Below, one piece after another: positions 47,110 to 54,225 of a DNA stretch of 64,000 nucleotides. Below the pieces are notes generated by a model, which saw only the letters and a program-made list of their open reading frames with translations, was not told the origin of the DNA and made no database searches. Where the stretch lies: assembly GCF_008711325.1 (NCBI RefSeq), contig NZ_VXDB01000002.1, positions 248,001-312,000 on the forward strand, given 5' to 3'. Numbering within the stretch: position 1 is the stretch's first letter; each line of letters opens with the position of its first letter. Position numbers and translations under genes: made by a program. The stretch comes from Roseibium sediminis. Its GTDB lineage: Bacteria > Pseudomonadota > Alphaproteobacteria > Rhizobiales > Stappiaceae.

Positions 47110-48069
47110 TCAGTTGTCGTCGCCATCGCGGTCGTTGTCATGACCGCGGCCATGGCCACGTCCGTGCTTCCACATGCCGCGCTTCAGGTCGGCCTTGGTG
47201 ATCACGCCGTCCTTGTTGCTGTCCATGCGAGCGACCATTTCGGCGGTCTTGGCCTGTTGCTCTTCGCTTGTGATACCGAGATCGCCATTGGTGTCCAGCG
47301 ACTGGAACATGCGAACGAGATGCTCGTCATTCAGTGTCGCCCAGATGGCGGAGAAGCCGTCCTTGTCGAAGGACCCCGTACCGGACGGATCGGCGGAGGC
47401 GAAGAGCTGACCGCGAACGGTGTCGAATTCCTCACGAGTGATCTTGCCGTCGCCATTCGTGTCGAAGGTTGAGAAGATCATGCGCATCGGGTTCGGTCCG
47501 CCGCGCTTGCCGCCATGATGACCATCACGGTCGCCACCACGGCCTCGTCCGTCTTCGCGAGCGTTTTCGCCTTCACCGCGTGCCTGTTGTTCGCCGCGCT
47601 CACCGCGCTTTCCGCCCTTTCGCGGTTCCAGAATGCCGTCTCCATCGCGATCCATCCGCGAGAAGATCTTTTCGGACAATCCGTCGAACTCTTCCTTTGT
47701 AACTGTGCCGTCACCATTGCGGTCGAGACGCTGGAACGCACGGATGCGCATCGGTTCGCTTTGCACGACGAACTGGGCCTTGAACTCCTCCAGTCCGACG
47801 ATGCCGTTTTTGTCGGCGTCTGCCGCAGTAAAGAGGCTCGCAGTTTCCGCATCCACTTCTTCCTGCGAAATCGAGCCATCCTTGTTGGTGTCGAAACGCT
47901 TGAACATGTGGCCGCCGCGCTTGCCGCCGCCCATGTGCCAGCCGAATGCCTTGTCACCGCCCCCCCAGTGACCGCCCTCACGGGCAGAAACCGCGTAGCT
48001 TGCAGTCAATGCGGTAGCGGCGACGGTTGCAGCCAGAAGAGCCAAAGTCGTTTTCTTGAACGGTGTCAT
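47110..48069 (-). CDS. Exported protein with eight EF-hand loops
   Basis: 319 residues from the ATG at 48069 (GGAG 9 bp upstream); a Met five codons earlier is the alternative. Signal peptide about 1-29. The mature part has eight calcium-loop candidates: DTNKDGSISQEE, DADKNGIVGLEE, DRNGDGTVTKEE, DRDGDGILEP, DTNGDGKITREE, DPSGTGSFDKDG, DTNGDLGITSEE and DSNKDGVITKAD. Loops 6 and 7 are less regular. The two halves are joined by a Gly/Arg/Glu-rich linker (about 150-185). Likely a periplasmic calcium-binding protein. It is divergent from a two-component pair, whose regulator probably controls it or senses the same stress. Confidence 0.9.
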   Translation of the reverse strand: MTPFKKTTLALLAATVAATALTASYAVSAREGGHWGGGDKAFGWHMGGGKRGGHMFKRFDTNKDGSISQEEVDAETASLFTAADADKNGIVGLEEFKAQFVVQSEPMRIRAFQRLDRNGDGTVTKEEFDGLSEKIFSRMDRDGDGILEPRKGGKRGERGEQQARGEGENAREDGRGRGGDRDGHHGGKRGGPNPMRMIFSTFDTNGDGKITREEFDTVRGQLFASADPSGTGSFDKDGFSAIWATLNDEHLVRMFQSLDTNGDLGITSEEQQAKTAEMVARMDSNKDGVITKADLKRGMWKHGRGHGRGHDNDRDGDDN

Positions 48070-48300
48070 CCCAATCAACTCCATCGGGTTTGTTTCCCGC
48101 AGGTTGTCCCTGCGACATCCTCAAGATAGGTGGGACATGTGGCAGAACTATCCTTGAAAAACCGCTGAACTGTCGCGGTCTGTCGCGAATCCCCGCGCTG
48201 ATACATACTGATACAAATTGACCCGGCTTCCGGCAGAAAATCGGGAAAAACCCTCACCAGATTGGTGTAGGAACAAGATCAGGCAAACCCGGAGCAACAT

Positions 48301-49029
48301 GTGTCCGACCCAAGTCCGCATATTCTCGTCGTAGATGACCACCGCGATATTCGCGAGACCCTCGCCCGCTACCTTATCAAGAACGGCTTTCGGGCAACGG
48401 CAGTCGAAAGTGCCGCCCATGCACGCAAGGCCCTGAAGGCCGCGGTGATCGACCTTGTCGTGCTGGATATCATGATGCCGGGTGAAGACGGCCTGTCCTT
48501 GTGCCGCCATCTGGTGGAGACAGGATCGATCCCCGTCATTTTGCTCACAGCGATGGCCGATGACATGGACCGGGTGATCGGTCTGGAGATTGGCGCGGAT
48601 GACTATGTGACCAAGCCGTTCAATCCCCGCGAATTGCTGGCACGGGTCAAAGCCGTCCTTCGCCGCACCAATCAGGAACCGCGCGACCGCGATCCGCTGG
48701 AAAGTGACCAGCTGCATTTCGAGGGATGGCGACTGGATGTGGGCAAGCGGGAGCTGTTCAACCAGCTCGGCGAGCCGGTCATCCTGTCCAGCGGTGAATT
48801 CCAGCTGCTCTGCGCCTTTTTGAAACGACCGCGCATGGTGCTCAACCGCGATCAGCTGATGGATCTGACCAGCGGGCGCATGCCAAACGTGTTTGACCGA
48901 TCCATCGACAATCAGGTCTCGCGCCTGAGAAAGAAGATCGAGGTTGACCCGAAGGATCCGCGCCTGATCAAGACGGTCTGGGGCGGAGGCTACATGTTTA
49001 CCGCCGATGTGTCGGATAGCGCCGCATGA
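48301..49029 (+). CDS. OmpR-family response regulator
   Basis: 242 residues, GTG start with GGAG 6 bp upstream (an overlapping ATG is out of frame). Receiver domain with acidic pocket VVDDH, phospho-acceptor Asp56 (VVLDIMMPGEDG) and Lys in VTKPFNPREL, followed by a winged-helix domain (RVKAVLRRTNQ linker, then VNQVSRLRKKIEVDPKDPRLIKTVWGGGYMF-type end). It overlaps the histidine kinase start by 4 bp. The divergent EF-hand gene is the first candidate target. Confidence 0.94.
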   Translation: MSDPSPHILVVDDHRDIRETLARYLIKNGFRATAVESAAHARKALKAAVIDLVVLDIMMPGEDGLSLCRHLVETGSIPVILLTAMADDMDRVIGLEIGADDYVTKPFNPRELLARVKAVLRRTNQEPRDRDPLESDQLHFEGWRLDVGKRELFNQLGEPVILSSGEFQLLCAFLKRPRMVLNRDQLMDLTSGRMPNVFDRSIDNQVSRLRKKIEVDPKDPRLIKTVWGGGYMFTADVSDSAA

Positions 49030-50426
49030 TCAAGGCCACCCTGTCCCGCCTTGCCCCGAAAAGCCTTGCCGGCCAGCTGATCTGTCTGCTTCTGGCGGCC
49101 GTCTTCGTGTCGCAGATGATCAGCATCTGGGTGTTTCATGACGAGCGCCGGATCGCCCTGATCCAGCTTGCGCGGGACAATCTGCTTCAGCGCAGCGTGG
49201 AAGTGGCCAAACTCCTTGAAGACACTCCGGCCGATCTTCATCCGCGTATTCTGGAAGCGTCGTCCAGCCAGTTCACCCGGTTCTGGGTCTCTGACAAGGC
49301 CCTGCTCCGGTCCAGCGGAACCAGCAGCACCGAACGTCATATCCTGCACATGCTGGGATCGGAATTCGCCGACGGCCGCGACATCAATCTGCAGATGGAA
49401 GACCCGCCCCGACGGGACAGGCGCCCGCCTCCCCCACCGCGCGCAGAGGATCGGCGCAAGGATCGCTCGCCGCCGGACCGGCTGCTGGGTCGCAAGGTGG
49501 ACCTGAAACTGAGCATTCCGCTCAAGGGCGGGTCCTATCTCAATCTGGCCACCAGCTATCGCCCGCCACCCTGGGCCATCAAGCCCCTGATGACCCAATT
49601 GGCGATCATGGCAGCCCTGATCATCCTGATCGTGATCTTCGTGGTGCGCCGCCTGACGCGCCCGCTGAAGAACCTTGCGGATGCCGCTGGCAGCCTGGGC
49701 CGGGGCGAGGATGTGCCGCCGCTGAAGGAAAGCGGACCCGGCGAAGTGCGGGCCGTGATCGCCGCCTTCAACGAGATGCAAGACCGGCTGACGCGCTTTG
49801 TCTCGGATCGCACCAAGATGCTGGCGGCCATCAGCCATGATTTGCGCACGCCCATCACCTCCCTGCGGCTGAGAGCCGAATTCATCGAGGATGACGAGAA
49901 CCGGGAGAAGATCATCCAGACCCTGGATGAAATGGCGTCCATGGCCGAGGCAACGCTGACCTTTGCCAAGGAAGCCTCCTTCAAGGAAAAGGGCGAGACC
50001 ATCGACCTTGCCGCCCTCCTGTCGGAGCTTGCCGCCGACCAGCAGACGCTCGGCCACGCCGTGTCACTGGAGGAAGCCGCACCCCTGCTTGCTCCTTGTC
50101 GTCCGATGGCGCTGAAACGGGCGCTGCGCAACCTCGTTGAAAACGGAGTGCGCTACGGGGAGGCGGTATCTGTTCGCCTGATGGCAGAACCGGACGCGGC
50201 CCTCATCACCATTTCCGACAAGGGCCCCGGCATTCCGGATCACAAGCTGGATGACGTGTTTGAGCCCTTCGTACGGCTTGAGGATTCCCGCAGCGAGGAA
50301 ACCGGCGGCATTGGTCTCGGTCTCTCCATTGCCCGCTCCATCATCCACGCCCATGGCGGGCAGCTGAGCCTCGCCAACGGACCGGCAGGCGGCCTTGTGG
50401 TGACAGTCAGACTGCCTTTGGGTTGA
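49026..50426 (+). CDS. EnvZ-type sensor histidine kinase
   Basis: 466 residues. TM1 at about 15-36, a periplasmic domain (about 37-190), TM2 at about 190-208, HAMP, then phospho-acceptor His271 in AISHDLRTP. The ATPase domain has N-box ALRNLVENGVRYG, SDKGPGIPD and GGIGLGLSIARS. The periplasmic domain holds an unusual Pro/Arg/Asp block (about 125-150: DPPRRDRRPPPPPRAEDRRK). It pairs with the upstream OmpR-type regulator in one transcript. The signal is unknown; a cation is conceivable given the divergent EF-hand gene. Confidence 0.93.
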   Translation: MIKATLSRLAPKSLAGQLICLLLAAVFVSQMISIWVFHDERRIALIQLARDNLLQRSVEVAKLLEDTPADLHPRILEASSSQFTRFWVSDKALLRSSGTSSTERHILHMLGSEFADGRDINLQMEDPPRRDRRPPPPPRAEDRRKDRSPPDRLLGRKVDLKLSIPLKGGSYLNLATSYRPPPWAIKPLMTQLAIMAALIILIVIFVVRRLTRPLKNLADAAGSLGRGEDVPPLKESGPGEVRAVIAAFNEMQDRLTRFVSDRTKMLAAISHDLRTPITSLRLRAEFIEDDENREKIIQTLDEMASMAEATLTFAKEASFKEKGETIDLAALLSELAADQQTLGHAVSLEEAAPLLAPCRPMALKRALRNLVENGVRYGEAVSVRLMAEPDAALITISDKGPGIPDHKLDDVFEPFVRLEDSRSEETGGIGLGLSIARSIIHAHGGQLSLANGPAGGLVVTVRLPLG

Positions 50427-51008
50427 TCATCGAAATGCAGTGATAGCGGCCCACTTGGTTTCAACTCCGTCATATCCGCTACCAAGCCATTCGTTCATAT
50501 TCACTTCGGACCAGGCACCGTTCCGGCGCCACACCGATATCAACTCTTCTGGGGTTAGGTAGTTATAATATCGACCAAATTTGTCATAACCCTCGGCTTC
50601 TCCAAGTTTGAAGCTTGCCCAAACTACTCCGCCCCCCAACAAGGCCTTGTTGATGCGGATAACTATGTCGGGCAGCAAGTTTCTTTCGGCGTGTGTGAGG
50701 GACGCACACGCATATACTCCGTCGAACGCACTATCGAATTCCAGCTCGTTGAACTGCATGATTTGAACTTGCCGCCCCAAACGTTCCGTGGCAATAGCGG
50801 CCAATTCTTCTGAACCATCTGTGGGCAGCACGTCAAAGCCGTTTGCAAGCATTATTTCTGCATCCGCTCCACTGCCAGTTCCCAGTTCCAGAACCTTGGC
50901 GCCAGATTTCAGATATTTTGTAAAATGATTTAAATTTTCATCGGGCATCCCCATATCAGAGGCGTATTTGAGGGCGTTTATATTGTAAAATTTCAAAGTA
51001 TCATTCAC
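50427..51008 (-). CDS. SAM-dependent class I methyltransferase, likely acquired
   Basis: 193 residues from a GTG at 51008 with TGGAGAAG about 6 bp upstream; the frame runs on to 51098 but without support. SAM-binding motif I is VLELGTGSGADAEIM, then an acidic loop (LPTDGSEELAAIA) and a motif IV-like FDGVYACASLTH. The substrate is unknown. Base composition is lower in GC than its neighbours (many AT-ending codons), which suggests recent transfer. It is convergent with the histidine kinase, starting the accessory-flavoured stretch at 50.4-54.9 kb. Confidence 0.82.
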   Translation of the reverse strand: MNDTLKFYNINALKYASDMGMPDENLNHFTKYLKSGAKVLELGTGSGADAEIMLANGFDVLPTDGSEELAAIATERLGRQVQIMQFNELEFDSAFDGVYACASLTHAERNLLPDIVIRINKALLGGGVVWASFKLGEAEGYDKFGRYYNYLTPEELISVWRRNGAWSEVNMNEWLGSGYDGVETKWAAITAFR

Positions 51009-51057
51009 TAGACTTCTCCATCTGCATGTAAAGACTTCACATACAACACTGGGTGTC

Positions 51058-51405
51058 TTACCCGCCATGCACCTCCACACTGTCCGTCGGGGCTTCATCG
51101 CGGTCGGTCATGCCATAGTCGCGGATGATGCTGACGACGCGCAGGCGATAATCCTTGAAGAAGCTGCCCCGGCCAGCGGCCTGGGCTTTCCTGTGCTGGG
51201 TCAGTTTTCGCCATTCATCGAGCGCGGCCTCGTCGCGAAAGAACGACAGCGACAGCAGCTTGTCCGGATTGGTGAGGCTCTGGAACCGCTCCACCGAGAT
51301 GAACCCGTCGATCTGCTCGACAAGCGGGCGCATCTGCGCGGCCATGGCCAGATAGGCGTCCTTCTTGTCCGCATGCGGTTCCACTTCAAAGATGACGCCG
51401 ATCAT
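51058..51405 (-). CDS. Antibiotic biosynthesis monooxygenase (ABM)-domain protein
   Basis: 115 residues. Ferredoxin-like alpha+beta fold of the ABM type: MIGVIFEVEPHADKKDAYLAMAAQMRPLVEQIDGFISVERFQSL, then a hydrophobic strand (LLSLSFFRDEAALDEWR). Such small proteins act as dimers; functions range from quinone oxidation to heme or aldehyde metabolism and to plain ligand binding. It is 16 bp downstream of the NIPSNAP gene on the same strand, the two related folds forming a small operon opposite an ArsR-type regulator. Confidence 0.8.
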   Translation of the reverse strand: MIGVIFEVEPHADKKDAYLAMAAQMRPLVEQIDGFISVERFQSLTNPDKLLSLSFFRDEAALDEWRKLTQHRKAQAAGRGSFFKDYRLRVVSIIRDYGMTDRDEAPTDSVEVHGG

Positions 51406-51421
51406 GATGTTTCCTCTCCCC

Positions 51422-51727
51422 TCATGAGGAGGCCAGCTTCAGGAAGGTGCGGTCTTCCCGCAAGAGGAATTTTTCCTTTTGCGCAAAGAGATAGTTTTCG
51501 CGGCCCAGCGGGTCGTTCATCAGCCGGGCGCGGTAGGCCTCGTATTCGGCTAGGCTTTCCATATTGTAAACCCCATAGGCCAGCGTGCTGGACCCCTCAT
51601 GCGGGGCATAGTAGCCAATGAGGTCTGCGCCGCAGCGCGGAATCGCAACGCCCCAATTGCGGGCATATTCCTGAAAGGCAGCCTTTTTCGTGGGGTCGAT
51701 GTGGTAACGGATGAAGCAGGTAATCAT
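51422..51727 (-). CDS. NIPSNAP-family protein
   Basis: 101 residues from the ATG at 51727 (AAAGGA about 8 bp upstream). [44 protein letters not shown] and [31 protein letters not shown] are characteristic of the NIPSNAP fold (a stress-responsive ferredoxin-like dimer). No catalytic residue is established. It is the first gene of an operon with the ABM protein, divergent from the ArsR gene; the 26-bp near-perfect palindrome in the spacer is its likely control site. Confidence 0.85.
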   Translation of the reverse strand: MITCFIRYHIDPTKKAAFQEYARNWGVAIPRCGADLIGYYAPHEGSSTLAYGVYNMESLAEYEAYRARLMNDPLGRENYLFAQKEKFLLREDRTFLKLASS

Positions 51728-51780
51728 CGTGTTGGTCCTTTTTGGTTTGGTGGCCTGCTTCTGCCATGTTGCGCGCAACA

Positions 51781-51806
51781 CATGCTTCGATTAGGATCGA
51801 AGTATG
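51781..51806. promoter_or_regulatory. ArsR-type operator over the regulator start codon
   Basis: CTTCGAT (51785-51791), spacer TAGG, ATCGAAG (51796-51802), extended to a 26-bp palindrome (CAT...ATG) with one mismatch. It ends at the start codon of the ArsR gene. It could block both its own expression and the divergent NIPSNAP-ABM operon. Confidence 0.75.
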
Positions 51807-52493
51807 AAAGAAGGACCGGACATTGCCCAACTTGCCGCGCTGATCGGCGATCCCGCGCGTGCCAACATGCTGACGGCGTTGATGAGCGGCAAGGCGTTGA
51901 CCGCTTCGGAACTGGCTCAGGAGGCAGGAGTTGGTCTCTCCACCGCCAGTTCTCACCTTTCCAAGCTGCAGGACGGCGGACTTCTGGCGCAGGCCAAACA
52001 GGGACGCCATCGCTATTTCAGCCTCTCGGGGCCTGATGTCAGTGCGGTTCTGGAAGCCCTGATGGGTCTTGCGGCCAATCAGGGCCATTTGAGAACGCGC
52101 ACCGGCCCGAAGGACCCGGCCCTGCGCGCTGCCCGCGTCTGTTATGACCATCTGGCGGGCGATCTGGCCGTGCGTATCTTCGACAGCCTGACGGAACGCG
52201 GCTTCCTGACCGCCCAATCCGGGCCCGGCGGCCTTGCGCTGACGGCAGCGGGCAAGGCTTTCATGAGCGAGTTCGAGATTGACCTTGCTTCGCTTTCCAA
52301 AGCCCGCCGTCCCATGTGCCGCGCCTGCCTTGACTGGAGCGAACGCCGCAACCATCTGGCCGGCGGCATCGGCGCTGCCCTCCTCTCCCGCTTTCAGGAT
52401 CTCGGCTGGGCCCGCCGGGAAAAGGACAGTAGGATCATCCACATCTCCCCGACCGGTCGGCAGAAGCTGCTGGAGCTGTTCCCGCTCGGTTGA
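51804..52493 (+). CDS. ArsR-family winged-helix regulator, full-length copy
   Basis: 229 residues. N-terminal ArsR HTH (about 1-85: ALIGDPARANMLTALMSGKALTASELAQEAGVGLSTASSHLSKLQDGGLLAQAKQGRHRYFSL) plus a longer C-terminal region with RRPMCRACLDWSERRNHL, a Cys pair typical of this sub-group, and a second wing-like end (SRIIHISPTGRQKLLELFPLG). It presumably represses itself and the divergent operon through the palindrome at 51781-51806. Its last 49 bp are repeated at 54875-54923, about 2.4 kb downstream, beside glcB. Confidence 0.9.
   Translation: MKEGPDIAQLAALIGDPARANMLTALMSGKALTASELAQEAGVGLSTASSHLSKLQDGGLLAQAKQGRHRYFSLSGPDVSAVLEALMGLAANQGHLRTRTGPKDPALRAARVCYDHLAGDLAVRIFDSLTERGFLTAQSGPGGLALTAAGKAFMSEFEIDLASLSKARRPMCRACLDWSERRNHLAGGIGAALLSRFQDLGWARREKDSRIIHISPTGRQKLLELFPLG
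52445..52493 (+). repeat. arsR 3'-end repeat, in-gene copy
   Basis: The last 49 bp of the ArsR gene match 54875-54923 with 3 differences, 36 bp of them (52451-52486) exactly. Confidence 0.95.
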
Positions 52494-52917
52494 GCTGGCT
52501 GGACCCCATGCCTTGGAAACATGAGAACTTACCTTGCCAAAACGGGTGATGCGAAGCCCTGTGAATGCCGTTCATGTTCAGTTCGTCCTCCCCGACTTGA
52601 TCGGGGATCCATTGGATTCCAGCGGCCTATCCGTTTTAAAAGTTCACTCGACACGACAAGAGCTCACGTTTCAGCTCGTGCAAACCTGAGAGGCATATTG
52701 GATCCCGCATCAAGTGCGGGATGACGTCTCGTGTTGGTGGGGCCTCTGTGGTCTTAAAAAACAGCGCCGCACGCGATATCACCATCCCCTCCCCTTTTTG
52801 GCGAGGGAAATTCATCGCGTTCTGGCGATCACCGGAATTGACAGGGACCGCAGTTCCGACCACACCCAGACATAACGCAGAGGTATTTTAAGTCGTATTA
52901 TTGGGGAGCAGGCACTA
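52494..52917. other. Non-coding spacer with one inverted-repeat element
   Basis: 424 bp between the ArsR gene and the Imm11-type gene. It contains the 149-bp element at 52585-52733 and otherwise nothing that I can read as a gene. Confidence 0.6.
52585..52733. repeat. 149-bp MITE-like element, copy 1
   Basis: Ends are an inverted pair of about 27 bp: GTCCTCCCCGACTTGATCGG on the left and, on the minus strand, GTCATCCCGCACTTGATGCG from the right. Each end is itself a hairpin (ATCCCCG/CGGGGAT type). It differs from the copy at 53615-53763 at 5 of 149 positions. No ORF, so non-autonomous. Confidence 0.88.
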
Positions 52918-53556
52918 ATGGCATACTGGATAGAGCTGGCCTATAGCAATCGGGAACCGCGCTTTGAGTTTCTGGATGGGCCTGAGAACATGTACATGTA
53001 TGGCTTGAGCGCATACAGAACTGCTCCTGTTGAAAGGCTACCGACGCAGGCAAGGGAAACCTCCAAGAAAAAGGTCTATCCCGATATCTTCGCCATGCCC
53101 GGCCTCAATGCTGTCAGTGAGCGGTTCAAGACCCTTGTCGAGAGCTTTGAGCCGGGGGTCCATCAGTTCTTTCCCCTGACGCTTTATCGCAAGGATGGCG
53201 AGTTGGTCGAAGACCGTTACTACATCTTCAACTGCCCAATTTCCTTTGGTTGTGTTTTGACAAATCGTTCCGAGGTGATCTGGGTCGAAGGGACAGAATT
53301 ATATCCGCCACGCCCAGACCTAAGCCCCGCCAGAAAAACTGTGTTTAGTAAACCAGCCATCGATGGGCGACACCTTTGGGGAGAAAGTTTCAGAATGACT
53401 GGGCTTTTCATCTCGGACGAGCTTCACAAGGCGATGAAGCGCGAGAAGATCAAGTACTTTACCGCTGAGTATTGCGAAGAATTGGATGAGCCCTGGACGC
53501 CGGAAGACAACATTCAGCCGATCCTGGATTGGGAAAAGGCGCATTCTGGCAATTGA
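52918..53556 (+). CDS. Imm11-type (DUF1629) immunity-like protein, orphan
   Basis: 212 residues. It resembles the Imm11/DUF1629 immunity family: KKVYPDIFAMPGLNAVSERFKTLVESFEPGVHQFFPLTLYRKDG, YYIFNCP, SKPAIDGRHLWGE, and ISDELHKAMKREKIKYFTAEYCEE near the end. In known loci the protein shields the cell from a polymorphic toxin encoded next to it. Here no toxin or secretion gene is adjacent, and the gene lies between two 149-bp inverted-repeat elements in the same orientation. It has no signal peptide. Start ATG without a clear ribosome-binding site (GGGGAG 12 bp upstream). Confidence 0.75.
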   Translation: MAYWIELAYSNREPRFEFLDGPENMYMYGLSAYRTAPVERLPTQARETSKKKVYPDIFAMPGLNAVSERFKTLVESFEPGVHQFFPLTLYRKDGELVEDRYYIFNCPISFGCVLTNRSEVIWVEGTELYPPRPDLSPARKTVFSKPAIDGRHLWGESFRMTGLFISDELHKAMKREKIKYFTAEYCEELDEPWTPEDNIQPILDWEKAHSGN

Positions 53557-53614
53557 AAAACGGTTTTGCCCAAGGGAGCATTTGAGTCGGAATGATGTTT
53601 CGCCTTGCCCGACC

Positions 53615-53763
53615 GTCATCCCCGACTTGATCGGGGATCCATTGAATTCCAGCGGCCTGTCCGTTTTCAAAGTTCACTCAACACGACAAGAGCTCACGTT
53701 TCAGCTCGTGCAAACCTGAGAGGCATATTGGATCCCGCATCAAGTGCGGGATGACGTCTCGTG
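53615..53763. repeat. 149-bp MITE-like element, copy 2
   Basis: Same orientation as copy 1. Terminal inverted repeats are at 53615-53641 and 53729-53755. The middle carries a further CACGA/TCGTG pair. It differs from copy 1 at 5 positions. Confidence 0.88.
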
Positions 53764-53817
53764 GAGGTAGCAAGTTCCTGCTCGGCTGGAGCAACGGAAG
53801 CTGCACGATCTCTCCGT

Positions 53818-53921
53818 CCCCTCCCCCTTGTGGGGAGGGCAAGGGTGGGGGTGAAAGTCGTTCTGCAGGACCGGGTTTCCGGATGGGGCGGGATGTACCC
53901 CCTCCCCACAAGGGGGAGGGG
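53818..53921. repeat. 22-bp perfect inverted repeat pair
   Basis: Left arm 53818-53839 (CCCCTCCC start) and right arm 53900-53921 (ending GGGAGGGG) are exact reverse complements around 60 bp. Related CCTCCC/GGGAGG hairpins occur at 9426-9460 and 9640-9960. Confidence 0.85.
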
Positions 53922-53976
53922 AACAAGTGGCCATTGCAAGCCAAGCGGTGGAACGCAGACGACCAGAGACGCCCAA

Positions 53977-54060
53977 ATGAAAAAAGGCGCGGACCAATTC
54001 GATGTAGCTGTTTGGCTATCTTGTTCCTTTAAACACCAGATTATTGGCCGCGTGAACAGA
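53977..54060 (-). pseudogene. Decayed fragment of the glcB 3' end
   Basis: On the minus strand this reads AANNLVFKGTR, stop, PNSYIEL against [19 protein letters not shown] of malate synthase G at 55027-55090. The nucleotide match over 62 bp is about 73 percent by eye. Left of it, AAAAAAGGCGCGGACC resembles the glcB terminator start at 54928. The fragment is what remains if DNA between the two GGACCGG motifs (54938 and 55026) is lost. In-frame stop, so not functional. Confidence 0.65.
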
Positions 54061-54225
54061 GCGATATAATTTCAAGAAACGCGCCACGCCCGCAGCGTCG
54101 GAAACCCGATAAAAACACCCAAACTCCCTTAGATGAAGGCATGTATTTGGACCTTGCAAAGACACAACAACCTGAATAGCGTGCGCGACCGAATTAGCGA
54201 CAAAAAAGCCTTTTGAGGGAATCAA

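Larger units (their letters stand above)
53557..54225. other. Non-coding stretch with repeats and a glcB remnant
   Basis: 669 bp. It contains the second 149-bp element (53615-53763), a 22-bp perfect inverted repeat (53818-53839 / 53900-53921), and a decayed copy of the glcB 3' end (about 53977-54060). I see no functional gene. Confidence 0.6.

Noticed and set aside
47110-50426. Possible toxin-secretion or RTX-type locus suggested by the EF-hand gene
   Set aside because: The calcium loops are EF-hands, not GGxGxD repeats, and no type I secretion gene is adjacent.
52585-53763. Possible CRISPR-like spacing of the two 149-bp copies
   Set aside because: Only two copies about 1 kb apart with inverted-repeat ends; this is a mobile palindrome type, not an array.
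54016-54225. 69-codon minus-strand frame before the lipoprotein gene
   Set aside because: Its last residues are the decayed glcB fragment (AANNLVFKGTR, stop); the upstream part has no match, so it is not a gene.
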